The notes beneath the pieces were generated by a model. It did no database searches. It saw only the letters and a program-made list of their open reading frames with translations, and had not been told where the DNA came from. Of a stretch of 64,000 bases of DNA, positions 47,090 through 56,244 are shown piece after piece (position 1 is the stretch's first letter; every line of letters starts with the position of its first letter). The stretch is from an uncultured Maricaulis sp. (GTDB lineage: Bacteria > Pseudomonadota > Alphaproteobacteria > Caulobacterales > Maricaulaceae), in the NCBI RefSeq assembly GCF_947259345.1, contig NZ_CAMYLS010000008.1, positions 1-64,000 on the forward strand, given 5' to 3'. Position numbers and translations under genes: made by a program.

Positions 47090-49519
47090 CTAGAAGTCGT
47101 AACCGAACTCCACCCCCCAAACCCGCGGCGTCGAAATCGAGGCGAACGCTGTGCCCAGCGTGCTCGCCGTGATGTTGTTGACGCCCTCGACATACTGGTT
47201 GTCGAAGACATTATTGACGAAGGCGCTGACCGTCAGATCGCCATTCGGCGCGGTCCAGCGCGCGCGCAGATCGGTGCGGTTGCGCGCTTCGCCCAGAGCA
47301 AAGGCCGGATAGCCGCCGCACGTGCCCTGCAAGGTCGACTGACTGTTGCAGCGGCCCTCACCACGCCAAGCGTGATTGGCCTGAAGGGTCAGATCGCTGC
47401 CATTGGCATAGTCGATCACAAACTCACCGCCGAAGGCGACATTCCAGAAGGGTTCACCGGTCGGTTCGCCCGACAGATCGGTGCCATTGCTGTCCATACG
47501 GCGCTTGTGGGTGGAATCGATCCATTGCGCATTGCCGTAGAGACGCAGCGCGTCAGTCGTCTGCCAGTCCAGCTCCATGTCGACACCGATAGCCTCATCA
47601 TCCGAGGTCTGGACCAGGTATTGCGGCACACCGCCACCGGTCGGCACCACCAGTCGGATCGACTGCTTGCCCTCATAGACATAGGAGAAGGCGGACATGT
47701 TGAAGATCAGGTCGGGATTGAGAAAATCCGACTTGAAGCCGACTTCCCAGCTGGTGACGGTCTCGTTCTCGAAGCGCGAGCCGACCTCGACCGAGTTGTA
47801 CCCCCCCGCCTTGTAGCCTTCCGAGAAGGAGCCATAGACCATGACATTTTCGGTCAGCTGATAGTCGACGACGACACGCGGGCTGAGATTGTTCCAGCTG
47901 TCTTCCATGATGCAGGCCACGCCTTCGGCGACATTGACGCCATTATCGCAGGCCACGCCCGCCAGCGGTGACAGGTCGAAGACAAAGTCGAAGAGGAAGT
48001 CATTGGGCGATGCGCCAGCGAGGCCCAGAATGCCGGCATTGTCGAGCGCGGCCAGAGTCTGGTCGAGACTGTTGGCGACGCGAGGCCCATTGGTCCACTG
48101 GAAGGTCTTCTCGTCTTCGGTATAGCGCAGGCCGAGCGAGATGTTCAGGCGGTCCGTGGCCGACCAGATCATGTCGGCATAGACCGCCCGCGCCGTGAAC
48201 TCGCCCTCATTGCTCATGATTTCCGACCAGGAATGGCCGAGCATCGAGAAGGGCAGGCCGTTAGGAACAAGCAGGCCGTATTCCAGATCGGTGAAAGGCG
48301 TGCCGGCGCCGATATTACCCAGCACGGTGTTCACCGTATCGGTGAAAGTGAAGGTTTCGGAGGCCTGGATCGCGGTCTCGTCATAATAGCTGGCGCCGAT
48401 CAGCCAATCGACCGGGCCGCTTGTGCCGGCGAGGCGAAACTCCTGATAGAAGGCTTCATTGCTCTCGACATTCGACGTGTCGAAATAGGTGTCGATCCGG
48501 TTGGTACCGTCCTCGTCCTCGCGGTTCATCGTGTCGAATTCACGGTAGGAGGTCAGCGAGGTCAGCGTCATCTCGCCGATATCCTGACGGATGGTCAGCG
48601 TGGTTTCGGCCAGGTCGCGGGCTTCGCGATTGAAGACCACATCATTGCGCAGCGGCGCGTTGAACGGGTTGAGATAGGCGTCGGTATCAACGGGCAGGGG
48701 CGGTGTGCCCGGGGCGGCCGGCAAGTCGACGATGCCGATCGCCGGGCGGGCGTCCTGGTCGATACTGTCACGGCTGTGGCGCAGCAGGATCTGGGTCGAC
48801 GGGGTCGCATCCCAGCGCACGGTGATGCGGTCGGCGGAGGCGTCCTCGCGGCGATAATCCTCGCCGGTGACGGCGTCGGTCAGCCAGCCATCGGCGCTGT
48901 TGTCGAGGAAGTTGGCGCGCACGGCGAGTGTGTCGGTGATCGGGATATTGATCATTGCCTCGGTGCGCACACGATTATGGCTGCCCAGACGGACCGCGAC
49001 GCGTCCCTCCAGCTCGTCGCTGGGTTCGCGCGTGATAATGGAGACGGCACCGGCGGCGGAGTTGCGTCCGAAGAGCGTGCCCTGCGGCCCCTTCAGAACC
49101 TCGATCCGCTCGATATCATTGAAGGCCAGAAGGGACGCGCCCGAGCGTGCCGCATAGATGCCGTCGACATAGATACCGACCGCCGGGTCGGTTCCGACTC
49201 CGAAATCGCTGGTGGTGATGCCGCGGATGGAATAGCGCGGCTGGGTCGGGCTGCCATTGGAAACATCGAGGCCCGGCACGAAGGCGTCCAGATCACCCAT
49301 ATCATCGGCGGCGACCGAGCTGATGAATTCGCTGTCCATGACCTGCAACGAGATCGGGACGTCCTGGGAAGACTGGGCGCGTTGCTGCGCGGTCACCACG
49401 ATGACGTCCTCGTCCATGGCCTCGTCCTGAGCCAGCGCGGGTGCCGCCGCGATGCAGGCAACGGTCGAGGCGAGCAGTGCGCGCAGGCTGTGCCGGCGGG
49501 CCGATTGGATGCGTGTCAT
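47090..49519 (-). CDS. TonB-dependent outer-membrane receptor
   Basis: 809 residues. Signal peptide to about residue 31 (PALAQDE), TonB-box-like DVIVVTAQQR, plug domain (SSQDVPISLQVMDSEFISSVAADDMGDLDAFVPGLDVSNG..YSIRGI..VDGIYAARSGA..IERIEVLKGPQGTLFGRNSAAGAVSIITR) and a barrel ending in GVEFGYDF with terminal Phe. This is the Sphingomonad/Caulobacter plant-compound or steroid type of receptor; cargo unknown. The ATG at 49519 has a GGAGG site; the frame is open to 49618. Divergent TetR gene and a 19-base inverted repeat lie upstream. Confidence 0.95.
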   Translation of the reverse strand: MTRIQSARRHSLRALLASTVACIAAAPALAQDEAMDEDVIVVTAQQRAQSSQDVPISLQVMDSEFISSVAADDMGDLDAFVPGLDVSNGSPTQPRYSIRGITTSDFGVGTDPAVGIYVDGIYAARSGASLLAFNDIERIEVLKGPQGTLFGRNSAAGAVSIITREPSDELEGRVAVRLGSHNRVRTEAMINIPITDTLAVRANFLDNSADGWLTDAVTGEDYRREDASADRITVRWDATPSTQILLRHSRDSIDQDARPAIGIVDLPAAPGTPPLPVDTDAYLNPFNAPLRNDVVFNREARDLAETTLTIRQDIGEMTLTSLTSYREFDTMNREDEDGTNRIDTYFDTSNVESNEAFYQEFRLAGTSGPVDWLIGASYYDETAIQASETFTFTDTVNTVLGNIGAGTPFTDLEYGLLVPNGLPFSMLGHSWSEIMSNEGEFTARAVYADMIWSATDRLNISLGLRYTEDEKTFQWTNGPRVANSLDQTLAALDNAGILGLAGASPNDFLFDFVFDLSPLAGVACDNGVNVAEGVACIMEDSWNNLSPRVVVDYQLTENVMVYGSFSEGYKAGGYNSVEVGSRFENETVTSWEVGFKSDFLNPDLIFNMSAFSYVYEGKQSIRLVVPTGGGVPQYLVQTSDDEAIGVDMELDWQTTDALRLYGNAQWIDSTHKRRMDSNGTDLSGEPTGEPFWNVAFGGEFVIDYANGSDLTLQANHAWRGEGRCNSQSTLQGTCGGYPAFALGEARNRTDLRARWTAPNGDLTVSAFVNNVFDNQYVEGVNNITASTLGTAFASISTPRVWGVEFGYDF

Positions 49520-49626
49520 TTTTCCTCCGCTGGGCGCTGGGCCCATTTTCGGCCAGCCGCGCATCTGATTGCGCATGTCGGGCCGATTTCCCCTTGGATT
49601 CTCCGTCCGGATACCCAATTAAATGA

Positions 49627-49645
49627 AACAGAATTTTTTTCTGTT
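49627..49645. promoter_or_regulatory. 19-base operator, copy 1 (TonB receptor / tetR)
   Basis: AACAGAATTTTTTTCTGTT: arms AACAGAA and TTCTGTT around five T's, perfect. It lies 108 bases upstream of the TonB receptor start and 116 before the tetR start. A near-identical site at 52879-52897 sits 105 bases before the beta-helix gene. Probable binding site of the TetR protein encoded here. Confidence 0.65.
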
Positions 49646-49760
49646 ATTCAAGCGAGTGCGAGGCGGTAGCAGACGAAGGTGGGCAGGCGACGCAAAAGGG
49701 TCACACTTGCCTCGCCGGAATGTTGTGCCAGATTACAAAATGAATTCAACGAGGCAGCTT

Positions 49761-50402
49761 GTGAACGAACGCGCACCGACAGAAGTGGTCGACCTGGAAA
49801 GGCGAGCCGCGCCGCGGCAGAAGCGGTCCCAGGTTCGAATCGCCAAGATCGTTGCGGCCACCAAGACCTTGCTGGAGCGCGGCGACGTGGATGCGATCAC
49901 AACCTCGACCGTGGCCGCCGAAGCGGGCGTGCCGGTGAGTTCGGTCTATCGCTATTTCCCGAACATCTACTCCATTCACCGCACCATTCTGGAAGAGTTC
50001 AAGACCGAGACCGACCGGATCGTGACCACGATCATGGAGGATCCCGATGAGCAGGACTGGAAGGTCAGCCTGTCGGGGATGATTTTCGGCTTGCGCCAGC
50101 TGGTCGCCAGCAATCCGTCCTATGGGGCCGTCTTCCGCCTGACCCTGACGACGCACGAGCTTCGTACCGTCCGCGAGGCGTGGAATTTGCGCCTGGCCGG
50201 ATTCCTGGCCGATCGATGGCGCAAGGGGCTGGATGGTTTTCATGGCGGAAACCCGGACGTGGTCGCGCGAATGACCGTAGAAATCTATTGCGCCGCGGAA
50301 GTGCTGATCTTCGAAACGCGGGACCGCCCCGCCGATGCCGAGATCTATTTCACCGAAGCCCTGATGGCACTTCAGCGCTATCTCGCGCCCTATCTGGACT
50401 GA
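49761..50402 (+). CDS. TetR-family transcriptional regulator
   Basis: About 213 residues. N-terminal HTH: RSQVRIAKIVAATKTLLERGDVDAITTSTVAAEAGVPVSSVYRYFPNIYSIHRTILEEF, with the classic TetR recognition helix; the C-terminal part is a helical ligand/dimer domain. GTG at 49761 has GAGG six bases upstream and is preferred to the ATG at 49740, which has none. Divergent from the TonB receptor gene and probably its repressor. The stop is directly followed by the stop of the convergent diheme gene. Confidence 0.9.
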   Translation: MNERAPTEVVDLERRAAPRQKRSQVRIAKIVAATKTLLERGDVDAITTSTVAAEAGVPVSSVYRYFPNIYSIHRTILEEFKTETDRIVTTIMEDPDEQDWKVSLSGMIFGLRQLVASNPSYGAVFRLTLTTHELRTVREAWNLRLAGFLADRWRKGLDGFHGGNPDVVARMTVEIYCAAEVLIFETRDRPADAEIYFTEALMALQRYLAPYLD

Positions 50403-51521
50403 TCAGTCGCAATTGCCGGGAAGGCTCTCAATCCAGGCCCGGATGAGTTCGACGCCCTCGGTGTGGATGGTCGAACGCCCCACTTCCGGCATCATCTGGT
50501 CCGGCTCGATATTATCGAGGCGGAAGAGCAGGATGGACTCGTCCGGCTGGCCGGGAACGATGTCATGGCGACGATCCCCTGTCCCAGCGCCTGCCGCGAT
50601 CGGCAGTTTGCAAATGCCCAGGGCCGGGCCGTGCGGGATGCCCGGTTCGAGGTCGAGGCCTGATGTGTCGGCCGGTCCGACCGGGCTGTGGCAATGGGAG
50701 CAATTGGCGTCGAGATAGGCCCGGGCGCGATCTTCCAGCGTGGCGTTCAGATCGGCCCAGTCCGCATTGCGCGGGGCTTCGGCCGGGGCCGGGGCGCCAG
50801 TCAGAAAGCCGATCTGGGTGAGGTAATCGAGCTGGTTCATCGGACCGTCCGGATAATCGAAGTCACGGTTCAGATGACGCGGCTTTGGTCCGATCGGCGC
50901 GATCGCGCGGGTATTGGAGTCCGGGGCATGGCAACTGGCGCACTGATTCACATCCGGCATCACATAATTGAAGTCCTGTGCGTCACCGTCGGCTCCGACC
51001 AGGGTCAGCGGCACAACGTCGCCATAGCGATGCAGAACGGCTTCGCTCTGATCCTCATTCCAGCGATAGGGTAGGGCGGCCCAGCCGTCTTCGCGGTGAA
51101 CGAGAATGCGGGTCTCGATCAGCTGGACCTGTGACAGGTCCAGCGCACCATCGGCATCGATCAGGGCGTGCCCGTCGCCGCGCATGACAGCGCCCGGTTG
51201 GTCGGCGAGCGGGTAGTAGAAGGTCTTGGTGATCACGGTGCCGACCGGGAAGTCCAGCGTCTCGCCTTCGCGATAGCCCGCCTGCATCCCCTCCGGCATC
51301 CAGATTGTGCGCAGTTTCAGCGCGTAGTCCGTGAAGAGCGGGGTGTTGAGGTCATAGGCCACAACGCCCTCGCCCAATCGCAGTGTTTCGCCACTAATCC
51401 CCACTTGGCCCCATTCGGACAGAAGACGGGGCGTGTCGACCGCATGAAATTGCGGCGTCGGTTCGCTGGGGGCGCAGGCAGCAATGCCCAACGCCAGCAG
51501 GAGGGTCAGTCGGCGAAACAC
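50403..51521 (-). CDS. Diheme c-type lipoprotein, SO2930/HNE_0200-like family
   Basis: About 372 residues from a GTG at 51521, which has AGGA upstream and gives a clean lipoprotein signal (LLLALGIAAC, Cys16). The protein then has two heme c motifs, CASCH (about 194-198) and CSHCH (about 274-278). The pattern matches the conserved family found next to parallel beta-helix proteins (TIGR03806 beside TIGR03805), as here. It presumably transfers electrons at the cell surface or periplasm; substrate unknown. An earlier TTG at 51584 would overlap the beta-helix gene by 49 bases. Confidence 0.82.
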   Translation of the reverse strand: MFRRLTLLLALGIAACAPSEPTPQFHAVDTPRLLSEWGQVGISGETLRLGEGVVAYDLNTPLFTDYALKLRTIWMPEGMQAGYREGETLDFPVGTVITKTFYYPLADQPGAVMRGDGHALIDADGALDLSQVQLIETRILVHREDGWAALPYRWNEDQSEAVLHRYGDVVPLTLVGADGDAQDFNYVMPDVNQCASCHAPDSNTRAIAPIGPKPRHLNRDFDYPDGPMNQLDYLTQIGFLTGAPAPAEAPRNADWADLNATLEDRARAYLDANCSHCHSPVGPADTSGLDLEPGIPHGPALGICKLPIAAGAGTGDRRHDIVPGQPDESILLFRLDNIEPDQMMPEVGRSTIHTEGVELIRAWIESLPGNCD

Positions 51522-51535
51522 GGCGAGAGTCCTGA

Positions 51536-52774
51536 TCAGTCGGCGAGAGCGAGCTCGACCGGCGCGAGGCCATCGAGCGTGCAACGGAAGCTTTCGGTCT
51601 CGACTCGCGGTGAGCCATAGCCGTTCGGGCCGTCGGCATTGAGCACGTCGACATCATCGGCCACGCAGATGCGCAGTGCGTCCGGCAGGACGCCATCGAC
51701 AAGCTTCTCGTCATCGATATAGCCGTCGAACAACACGTCCGGCAGAGCACCATTCAGCCCGAACAGAGCAATTTTCAGCGCCGTCAGGTCGAGGCCGTCC
51801 GGCGACGTGCCGCCACCGGAATAGGTGTTGTCATGGATCCAGATCGTCTCCGGATAGGGGTCGAAGTCGGTCTGCACCGAGTAATCGGAATAGCCGGTCG
51901 AGTGCAGGCTCGAGATGATGATGTTGGCGGTGTCATTGTCCGAGATGCGATTGTTGAAAATCTCGACCTGGTCATTGGAATTGATGACGATGCCGGACCC
52001 GGCCGGGACGCTGGCGACCGGTGTGCCGGCATGGCCGAAATTCTCGGTATTGTTCTCGAAGATATCATTGTCATAGACGCGGGTGTGATAGCCCGGCTGC
52101 GGCAGGTTCGGCATGTTGAAGACGAGAATGCCGCCGGTATTGTTGGTCGCGACATTGCCGTAGACATCGGCGCCGATGCAATTCTCGATCTCGATGCCGG
52201 CGACATTGTATTCGGCGCGATTATTGCGCACGACGACATTGCGGGACTGGCCGACATAGATGCCGGCATCCGAGGCGCCAATCGCGACCGTGTTCTCGAC
52301 CAGGACATTGGTGGTCTGGACCGGATAGATGCCGTAAGCGCCATTCTCGGTGGAATAGCCATTCGTCCACTCAACGCGGACGCCGCGAATGATGATGTTC
52401 TCGCCGCCATTCACCTTCAGCCCGTCGCCGGACGTGTCTTCGATGGCGAGGTCTTCCAGGGTAAAGTCATTGGCTGTGACGATCAGGCCTTCAGCGCCCG
52501 CGATCTGGTCCTGGAAGTTGAGAATGGTCTGGTCCATGCCGGCGCCACGAATGGTCACGCCGTCAACATTGAGGCTCAAGGATCGGTTGAAGCTGTAGAC
52601 ACCGGCGGGGATTTCGATGATGTCGCCCGGCTGCGCGTCGATCAATTGTTCCAGCAGGACGGACTGGTAGTCCCGGTCCGCTTCGGAGACATCGCGGCCG
52701 TCCTGGCCACCATTGCCGCAAGCGGTCAGAATCAGCGCCGCGGCGCCCACAATCAGATATCGCGTTATTTTCAT
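51536..52774 (-). CDS. Parallel beta-helix lipoprotein (TIGR03805-like)
   Basis: 412 residues. Lipobox LILTAC (Cys near residue 19), then a long right-handed beta helix of NxxxxNNxxxxNxxGIxxxxS coils (VLVENTVAIGASDAGIYVGQSRNVVVRNNRAEYNVAGIEIENC, VATNNTGGILVFNM), preceded by DIIEIPAGVYSFNRSLSLNVDGVTIRGAG. Such folds usually bind or cut polysaccharide, but no lyase site is recognised. The ATG at 52774 has GGGGAGAAGG. The diheme gene follows 14 bases after its stop, so the two form one operon. A 19-base operator-like repeat lies 105 bases upstream. Confidence 0.88.
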   Translation of the reverse strand: MKITRYLIVGAAALILTACGNGGQDGRDVSEADRDYQSVLLEQLIDAQPGDIIEIPAGVYSFNRSLSLNVDGVTIRGAGMDQTILNFQDQIAGAEGLIVTANDFTLEDLAIEDTSGDGLKVNGGENIIIRGVRVEWTNGYSTENGAYGIYPVQTTNVLVENTVAIGASDAGIYVGQSRNVVVRNNRAEYNVAGIEIENCIGADVYGNVATNNTGGILVFNMPNLPQPGYHTRVYDNDIFENNTENFGHAGTPVASVPAGSGIVINSNDQVEIFNNRISDNDTANIIISSLHSTGYSDYSVQTDFDPYPETIWIHDNTYSGGGTSPDGLDLTALKIALFGLNGALPDVLFDGYIDDEKLVDGVLPDALRICVADDVDVLNADGPNGYGSPRVETESFRCTLDGLAPVELALAD

Positions 52775-52878
52775 TGCCTTCTCCCCGGCATTCGCCCGCA
52801 CTTGAGCCTTGAGACTGCTGCGCGCTGTCCGTCTGTTGTGCCACAAATTTCCATATCCGGAAGCGATAGACAATCGGA

Positions 52879-52897
52879 AACGGAAAAAGTTTCTGTT
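52879..52897. promoter_or_regulatory. 19-base operator, copy 2 (beta-helix / exported protein)
   Basis: AACGGAAAAAGTTTCTGTT: arms AACGGAA and TTCTGTT around five bases, one mismatch from perfect symmetry and the same length and arms as the site at 49627-49645. It is 105 bases upstream of the beta-helix start and 135 before the divergent exported-protein gene. Confidence 0.65.
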
Positions 52898-53031
52898 TTT
52901 AGCGCAGCCGACGACCGTCTGACGCCTTGTCGGGGCGCCGCACGCGGATCACCGGATTGTGATCACTTGCGATGCAGGCGCTATGGGCGACCCGGTCCAG
53001 TCTGGGATGGCACACGGCTCGAGGACAGGGA

Positions 53032-54162
53032 ATGACCAGCACGATATTCGCAGTGGCGATGGCCCTGCAGACGACAACCCCCTGGGTGGATTTGCCTTCG
53101 GAGACATTCGCCCCGGCCATGGCGACCGAGGACGCCCGGGCCTATGATTTCTGGCGCGGTGAATGGACCACGAATTGGCGGCCGCGCGACCCCGAGGGGC
53201 TCGACTTTGTCCGCGAGGGAACGCAACTCCGCCAGCATGTCTACACCATGCTGGGCGGCAAGGCCCTGGTGGAGTTTGGCGAGCCGCTCGAGCCGGATCC
53301 AACCATTGCCTCCGGTCGTGGCATCTCGATCCGGTATCTCGACGGTGAAACGGGCGAGTGGATCATGGTCCAGAACTGGCCCAATGCCGGTTTCGACGGA
53401 CTGGCGCTTACCGATCAGCTTATGGGTCCGGCCCTTCGCAATCGCGTTCAACTCTACAGCCATGATGCCCAGCGCTCGACGCCGGACGCGCCGGTTGTGC
53501 GACGCTATACCTTCTCCGACATTCACGAAGGCAGTTTCCGTTGGGAAGGGGCCAGCACGTTTGATGGCGGCACGAGCTGGCAGACCTGGACGATTATCGA
53601 TCTCGACCGGATCGCCACGCACGCCGCACCGGTGAACGCGTCAACGGGTTGGCCGGGCCAGCACGGCGACCTGCTCTGTCCGGACCAACCGCACGGCGCG
53701 TTTGATGGCCTCGCCGGCAACTGGACGGTGACGCTCACAGCTCCGGATGGCACCGCCACCACGGGGCGTTTCGAAGCCGCCCGGATGCTCGATGGCTGCG
53801 CTGTCGGCGGGCTGATGATGATGGATGGTCACGAGACCCTGCTGATCTGGAGCTGGTCGCCCATCCTGCAGCACTGGGTGCAATTCTCGCTGACCGACAG
53901 GCCGGGCGAACGCCACAGCTATGCCATCGCGCGAGCGGGCGGTGAGGGCGCCGACTTTCACACGGCACCTGACCTCGTTATCGCCTCTTACCAGGCCAAT
54001 TTCTATGACGGCTTCCGCACGTTCATTCCGTCTGCCCTCGCGCGCTGGCGCTGGTCATCAATGACGGATGACAGGGTCACGATCGACGCCGAGACCCGCC
54101 TTGACAGTGAGGCCGACTGGTCGGCAACCGGGACCTATACGCTCACCCGCTTGACGGACTGA
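53032..54162 (+). CDS. Exported protein of unknown family with two lipocalin-like halves
   Basis: 376 residues. A short signal-like start (MTSTIFAVAMALQTTTPW) then two halves, each beginning with a W pattern: RAYDFWRGEWTTNWRPRDPEG and FDGLAGNWTVTLTAPDGTATTG, reminiscent of DUF1579/lipocalin-type small-molecule barrels. The strands end in W-rich motifs (SWQTWTIIDLDRI; LLIWSWSPILQHWVQF). I cannot name a ligand. ATG at 53032 follows GAGGACAGGG. Divergent from the beta-helix operon across the 19-base operator, so perhaps in the same regulon. Confidence 0.75.
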   Translation: MTSTIFAVAMALQTTTPWVDLPSETFAPAMATEDARAYDFWRGEWTTNWRPRDPEGLDFVREGTQLRQHVYTMLGGKALVEFGEPLEPDPTIASGRGISIRYLDGETGEWIMVQNWPNAGFDGLALTDQLMGPALRNRVQLYSHDAQRSTPDAPVVRRYTFSDIHEGSFRWEGASTFDGGTSWQTWTIIDLDRIATHAAPVNASTGWPGQHGDLLCPDQPHGAFDGLAGNWTVTLTAPDGTATTGRFEAARMLDGCAVGGLMMMDGHETLLIWSWSPILQHWVQFSLTDRPGERHSYAIARAGGEGADFHTAPDLVIASYQANFYDGFRTFIPSALARWRWSSMTDDRVTIDAETRLDSEADWSATGTYTLTRLTD

Positions 54163-54182
54163 GCCCCCATCCGGCGAGCCGG

Positions 54183-54548
54183 TCAGCGCTCGAGATTCTG
54201 CCCGAACGTCACCAGCACACCAAACGGGTCGAGGATGGCAAATTCGCGATACCCCCAGGGTTTGTCTTCGAGCTTGCCATTGGGGTGCAAGCATCCCACC
54301 GCAATCGCCTGTTCATGGATGCCCGTGACATCATCGACATCGACCCGGCAGGACGTCCATTCGCAGACCTCCTTGCGGTCGGTGGTGAAGAAATGCAGCT
54401 CGGCCCCGTCGCGGGTGACCCCGCCATAGCTGGGCGGATCTTCCCAGCCCCAGGCCTGAAATCCCAGCCGCTTGAAGAAGGTCAGGCTGTCGCTGACCTT
54501 GAGCGATGGCAGGACCGGGATGGCCCGCAGGAGTTTTGTTTCGGACAT
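54183..54548 (-). CDS. VOC/glyoxalase-family protein
   Basis: 121 residues. LLRAIPVLPSLKVSDSLTFFKRLGF, AELHFFTTDR and EFAILDPFGVLVTFGQN are the paired VOC strands; the layout resembles bleomycin-resistance-type proteins that bind rather than isomerise. The ATG at 54548 has a GGGAGG site; the frame is open to 54692 but the extra part is unrelated. It converges on the exported-protein gene. Confidence 0.85.
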   Translation of the reverse strand: MSETKLLRAIPVLPSLKVSDSLTFFKRLGFQAWGWEDPPSYGGVTRDGAELHFFTTDRKEVCEWTSCRVDVDDVTGIHEQAIAVGCLHPNGKLEDKPWGYREFAILDPFGVLVTFGQNLER

Positions 54549-54601
54549 TTTGGCCTCCCCATTGAGCGCACAGTGTCGCCAATGAGGAGGCATTTCCCGA
54601 A

Positions 54602-55270
54602 TTAATTCGGCGCAAGTTGTTCCAGCGCGTCGATATCCGCCTTCATCAAGGCGTCGGACGCCACCCGGATCGCCTCGACCGGCCAGTCCCACCAGGCGAG
54701 CTCGAGCAGGCGCTCGATATCCGCTTCGGGCAAGCGCTTGCGGATCGGCTTGGCCGGATTGCCGCCGACGATCGTATAGGGATCGACATCGCGAGTGACG
54801 ACGGATTTAGCGGCAATGATGGCGCCATGACCGACGGTCACGCCAGGCATGATGACCGCGTCCCAGCCGATCCAGACATCATGGCCGATCGTGATGCCGC
54901 CCTTGTTGGGCCAAGGGCCGGGATCGGGCTCACCCCAGCAGCCGAAAATCGGGAAGGGGTAGCTCGACAGGCGATCGGCGAAATGATTGCCGCCATTGAG
55001 CACGAAACTGGCATCCGCGGCGATCGAACAGAATCTGCCGATCTCCAGCCGGTCCTCGATGAAGTCGAAGGCGTATTTGAGCTGGGTTTCGGCAAAGCAG
55101 GCCGGATCATCGAAGGAATGGATATAGCTGTAATCGTCGGCCGTGATCTTGGGATGTCCGGCGATGAGCGGTTTGAGATAGGCCATGGATGCCGCCGCCG
55201 GCAGGGGCGACGGGTTCATGGGATCGAGGGCGGGGTGGTCGAAGACGGGCGTATCGGTTGAGGTCGTCAT
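54602..55270 (-). CDS. Vat-family hexapeptide acetyltransferase
   Basis: 222 residues with a left-handed beta-helix of hexapeptide repeats (ITIGHDVWIGWDAVIMPGVTVGHGAIIAAKSVVTRDV..IVGGNPAKPIRKR) and the FVLNGGNHFADRLSSYPF segment with the catalytic His seen in xenobiotic (virginiamycin A, chloramphenicol) acetyltransferases. It uses acetyl-CoA; the natural acceptor is unknown and resistance is not claimed. Start at 55270. Downstream of it lies the VOC gene. Confidence 0.88.
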   Translation of the reverse strand: MTTSTDTPVFDHPALDPMNPSPLPAAASMAYLKPLIAGHPKITADDYSYIHSFDDPACFAETQLKYAFDFIEDRLEIGRFCSIAADASFVLNGGNHFADRLSSYPFPIFGCWGEPDPGPWPNKGGITIGHDVWIGWDAVIMPGVTVGHGAIIAAKSVVTRDVDPYTIVGGNPAKPIRKRLPEADIERLLELAWWDWPVEAIRVASDALMKADIDALEQLAPN

Positions 55271-55427
55271 GAACAGACTCCGGGCGTGACGGGTTTCAGA
55301 TACTCGAAACGCGCCTCCGGTCTCCCGGTCAGGCGCGGACTAGCCGCGATTGTTCATGTCAGCCTCCCGACTGTTGATGATGTCTGAGCCGTGCACCGTG
55401 ACAGTGCCGCGGTCGCCTATGGTGATT

Positions 55428-56189
55428 TCAATCTCTGAAGCGGCGGGACACGCCTGCAAGACTCCACATCACGATAGCGCCATCTTCCACCGCGTCAAAC
55501 GTGTCGGAGTAGTAATTGGCGGGTGTAGTCTGGTGCGGTTGGTAAAGCACTTGCCGGAACCGCAACTGACGCATGAGGGATCGGGTGCGATTTTGGAAAC
55601 GGCGGATCTCATTGGATCGTTGAAATCGTTCGGCACTGCAAACTGCGACCAGGTCGCGGTCGGCCGTGGTGTAGCACCCGACGCCGTCATAGAAGTCGTC
55701 GATATTGTTCAGGCTCGCTCGCAGGCGCGGCAGCAGACGGCGTTGCTTGCGGGCGAGGTGCAAGATGAGCCGGTTGACGCGCTCGAGTTCTTCGCCGTTC
55801 AGTTGATGGGTCTCTGACTGAGCTACCACACCGACCCAGTCTTCCAGCTGATTGAGGACGGCAACAACACCATCCCAGTCCAAAGCCCTCAGATCCGGAG
55901 AATAGGCGTCGATGGCCGCGACCGCGCGATCCACATCAGCGACATAAAGCGATGCAGCTTCCTGCATGCGGGCATCAACCGTGGCGTCGTATTCACTCGA
56001 TTGACCGCGCGCGCTCCGCAACATTGCGGCCTGGCGGTTGCTGGTGTCGTCGCTCTGAGGCCGGGAGGCGGTCTCCGACGGGCGGATGGGGCTTTGAGCA
56101 GGCGGCGTTGGGTTCGCCCACGTGTAGACCGCGATAGTTGTGAGCGTTGTCACAACCAACGCAGCGGTTGCCAACCTGACCGAAGACAT
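55428..56189 (-). CDS. Membrane-anchored or exported protein, unknown family
   Basis: 253 residues. The ATG at 56189 has a GGGAGG site five bases upstream and gives an N-terminal hydrophobic segment (LATAALVVTTLTTIAVYTWA) followed by a Pro/Ser-rich linker and a helical domain (RMQEAASLYVADVDRAVAAIDAYSPDLRALDWDGVVAVLNQLEDWV..LERVNRLILHLARKQRRLLPRLRASLNNID) with two Cys. Not recognised. Tandem direct repeats lie in its upstream region (56245-56291). The sequence is somewhat richer in A+T than its neighbours. Confidence 0.65.
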   Translation of the reverse strand: MSSVRLATAALVVTTLTTIAVYTWANPTPPAQSPIRPSETASRPQSDDTSNRQAAMLRSARGQSSEYDATVDARMQEAASLYVADVDRAVAAIDAYSPDLRALDWDGVVAVLNQLEDWVGVVAQSETHQLNGEELERVNRLILHLARKQRRLLPRLRASLNNIDDFYDGVGCYTTADRDLVAVCSAERFQRSNEIRRFQNRTRSLMRQLRFRQVLYQPHQTTPANYYSDTFDAVEDGAIVMWSLAGVSRRFRD

Positions 56190-56244
56190 AAGCCCCTCCC
56201 GATCCATCGGTTTTATCCTCACAACCGGGAGGGGGGATGTCGAA

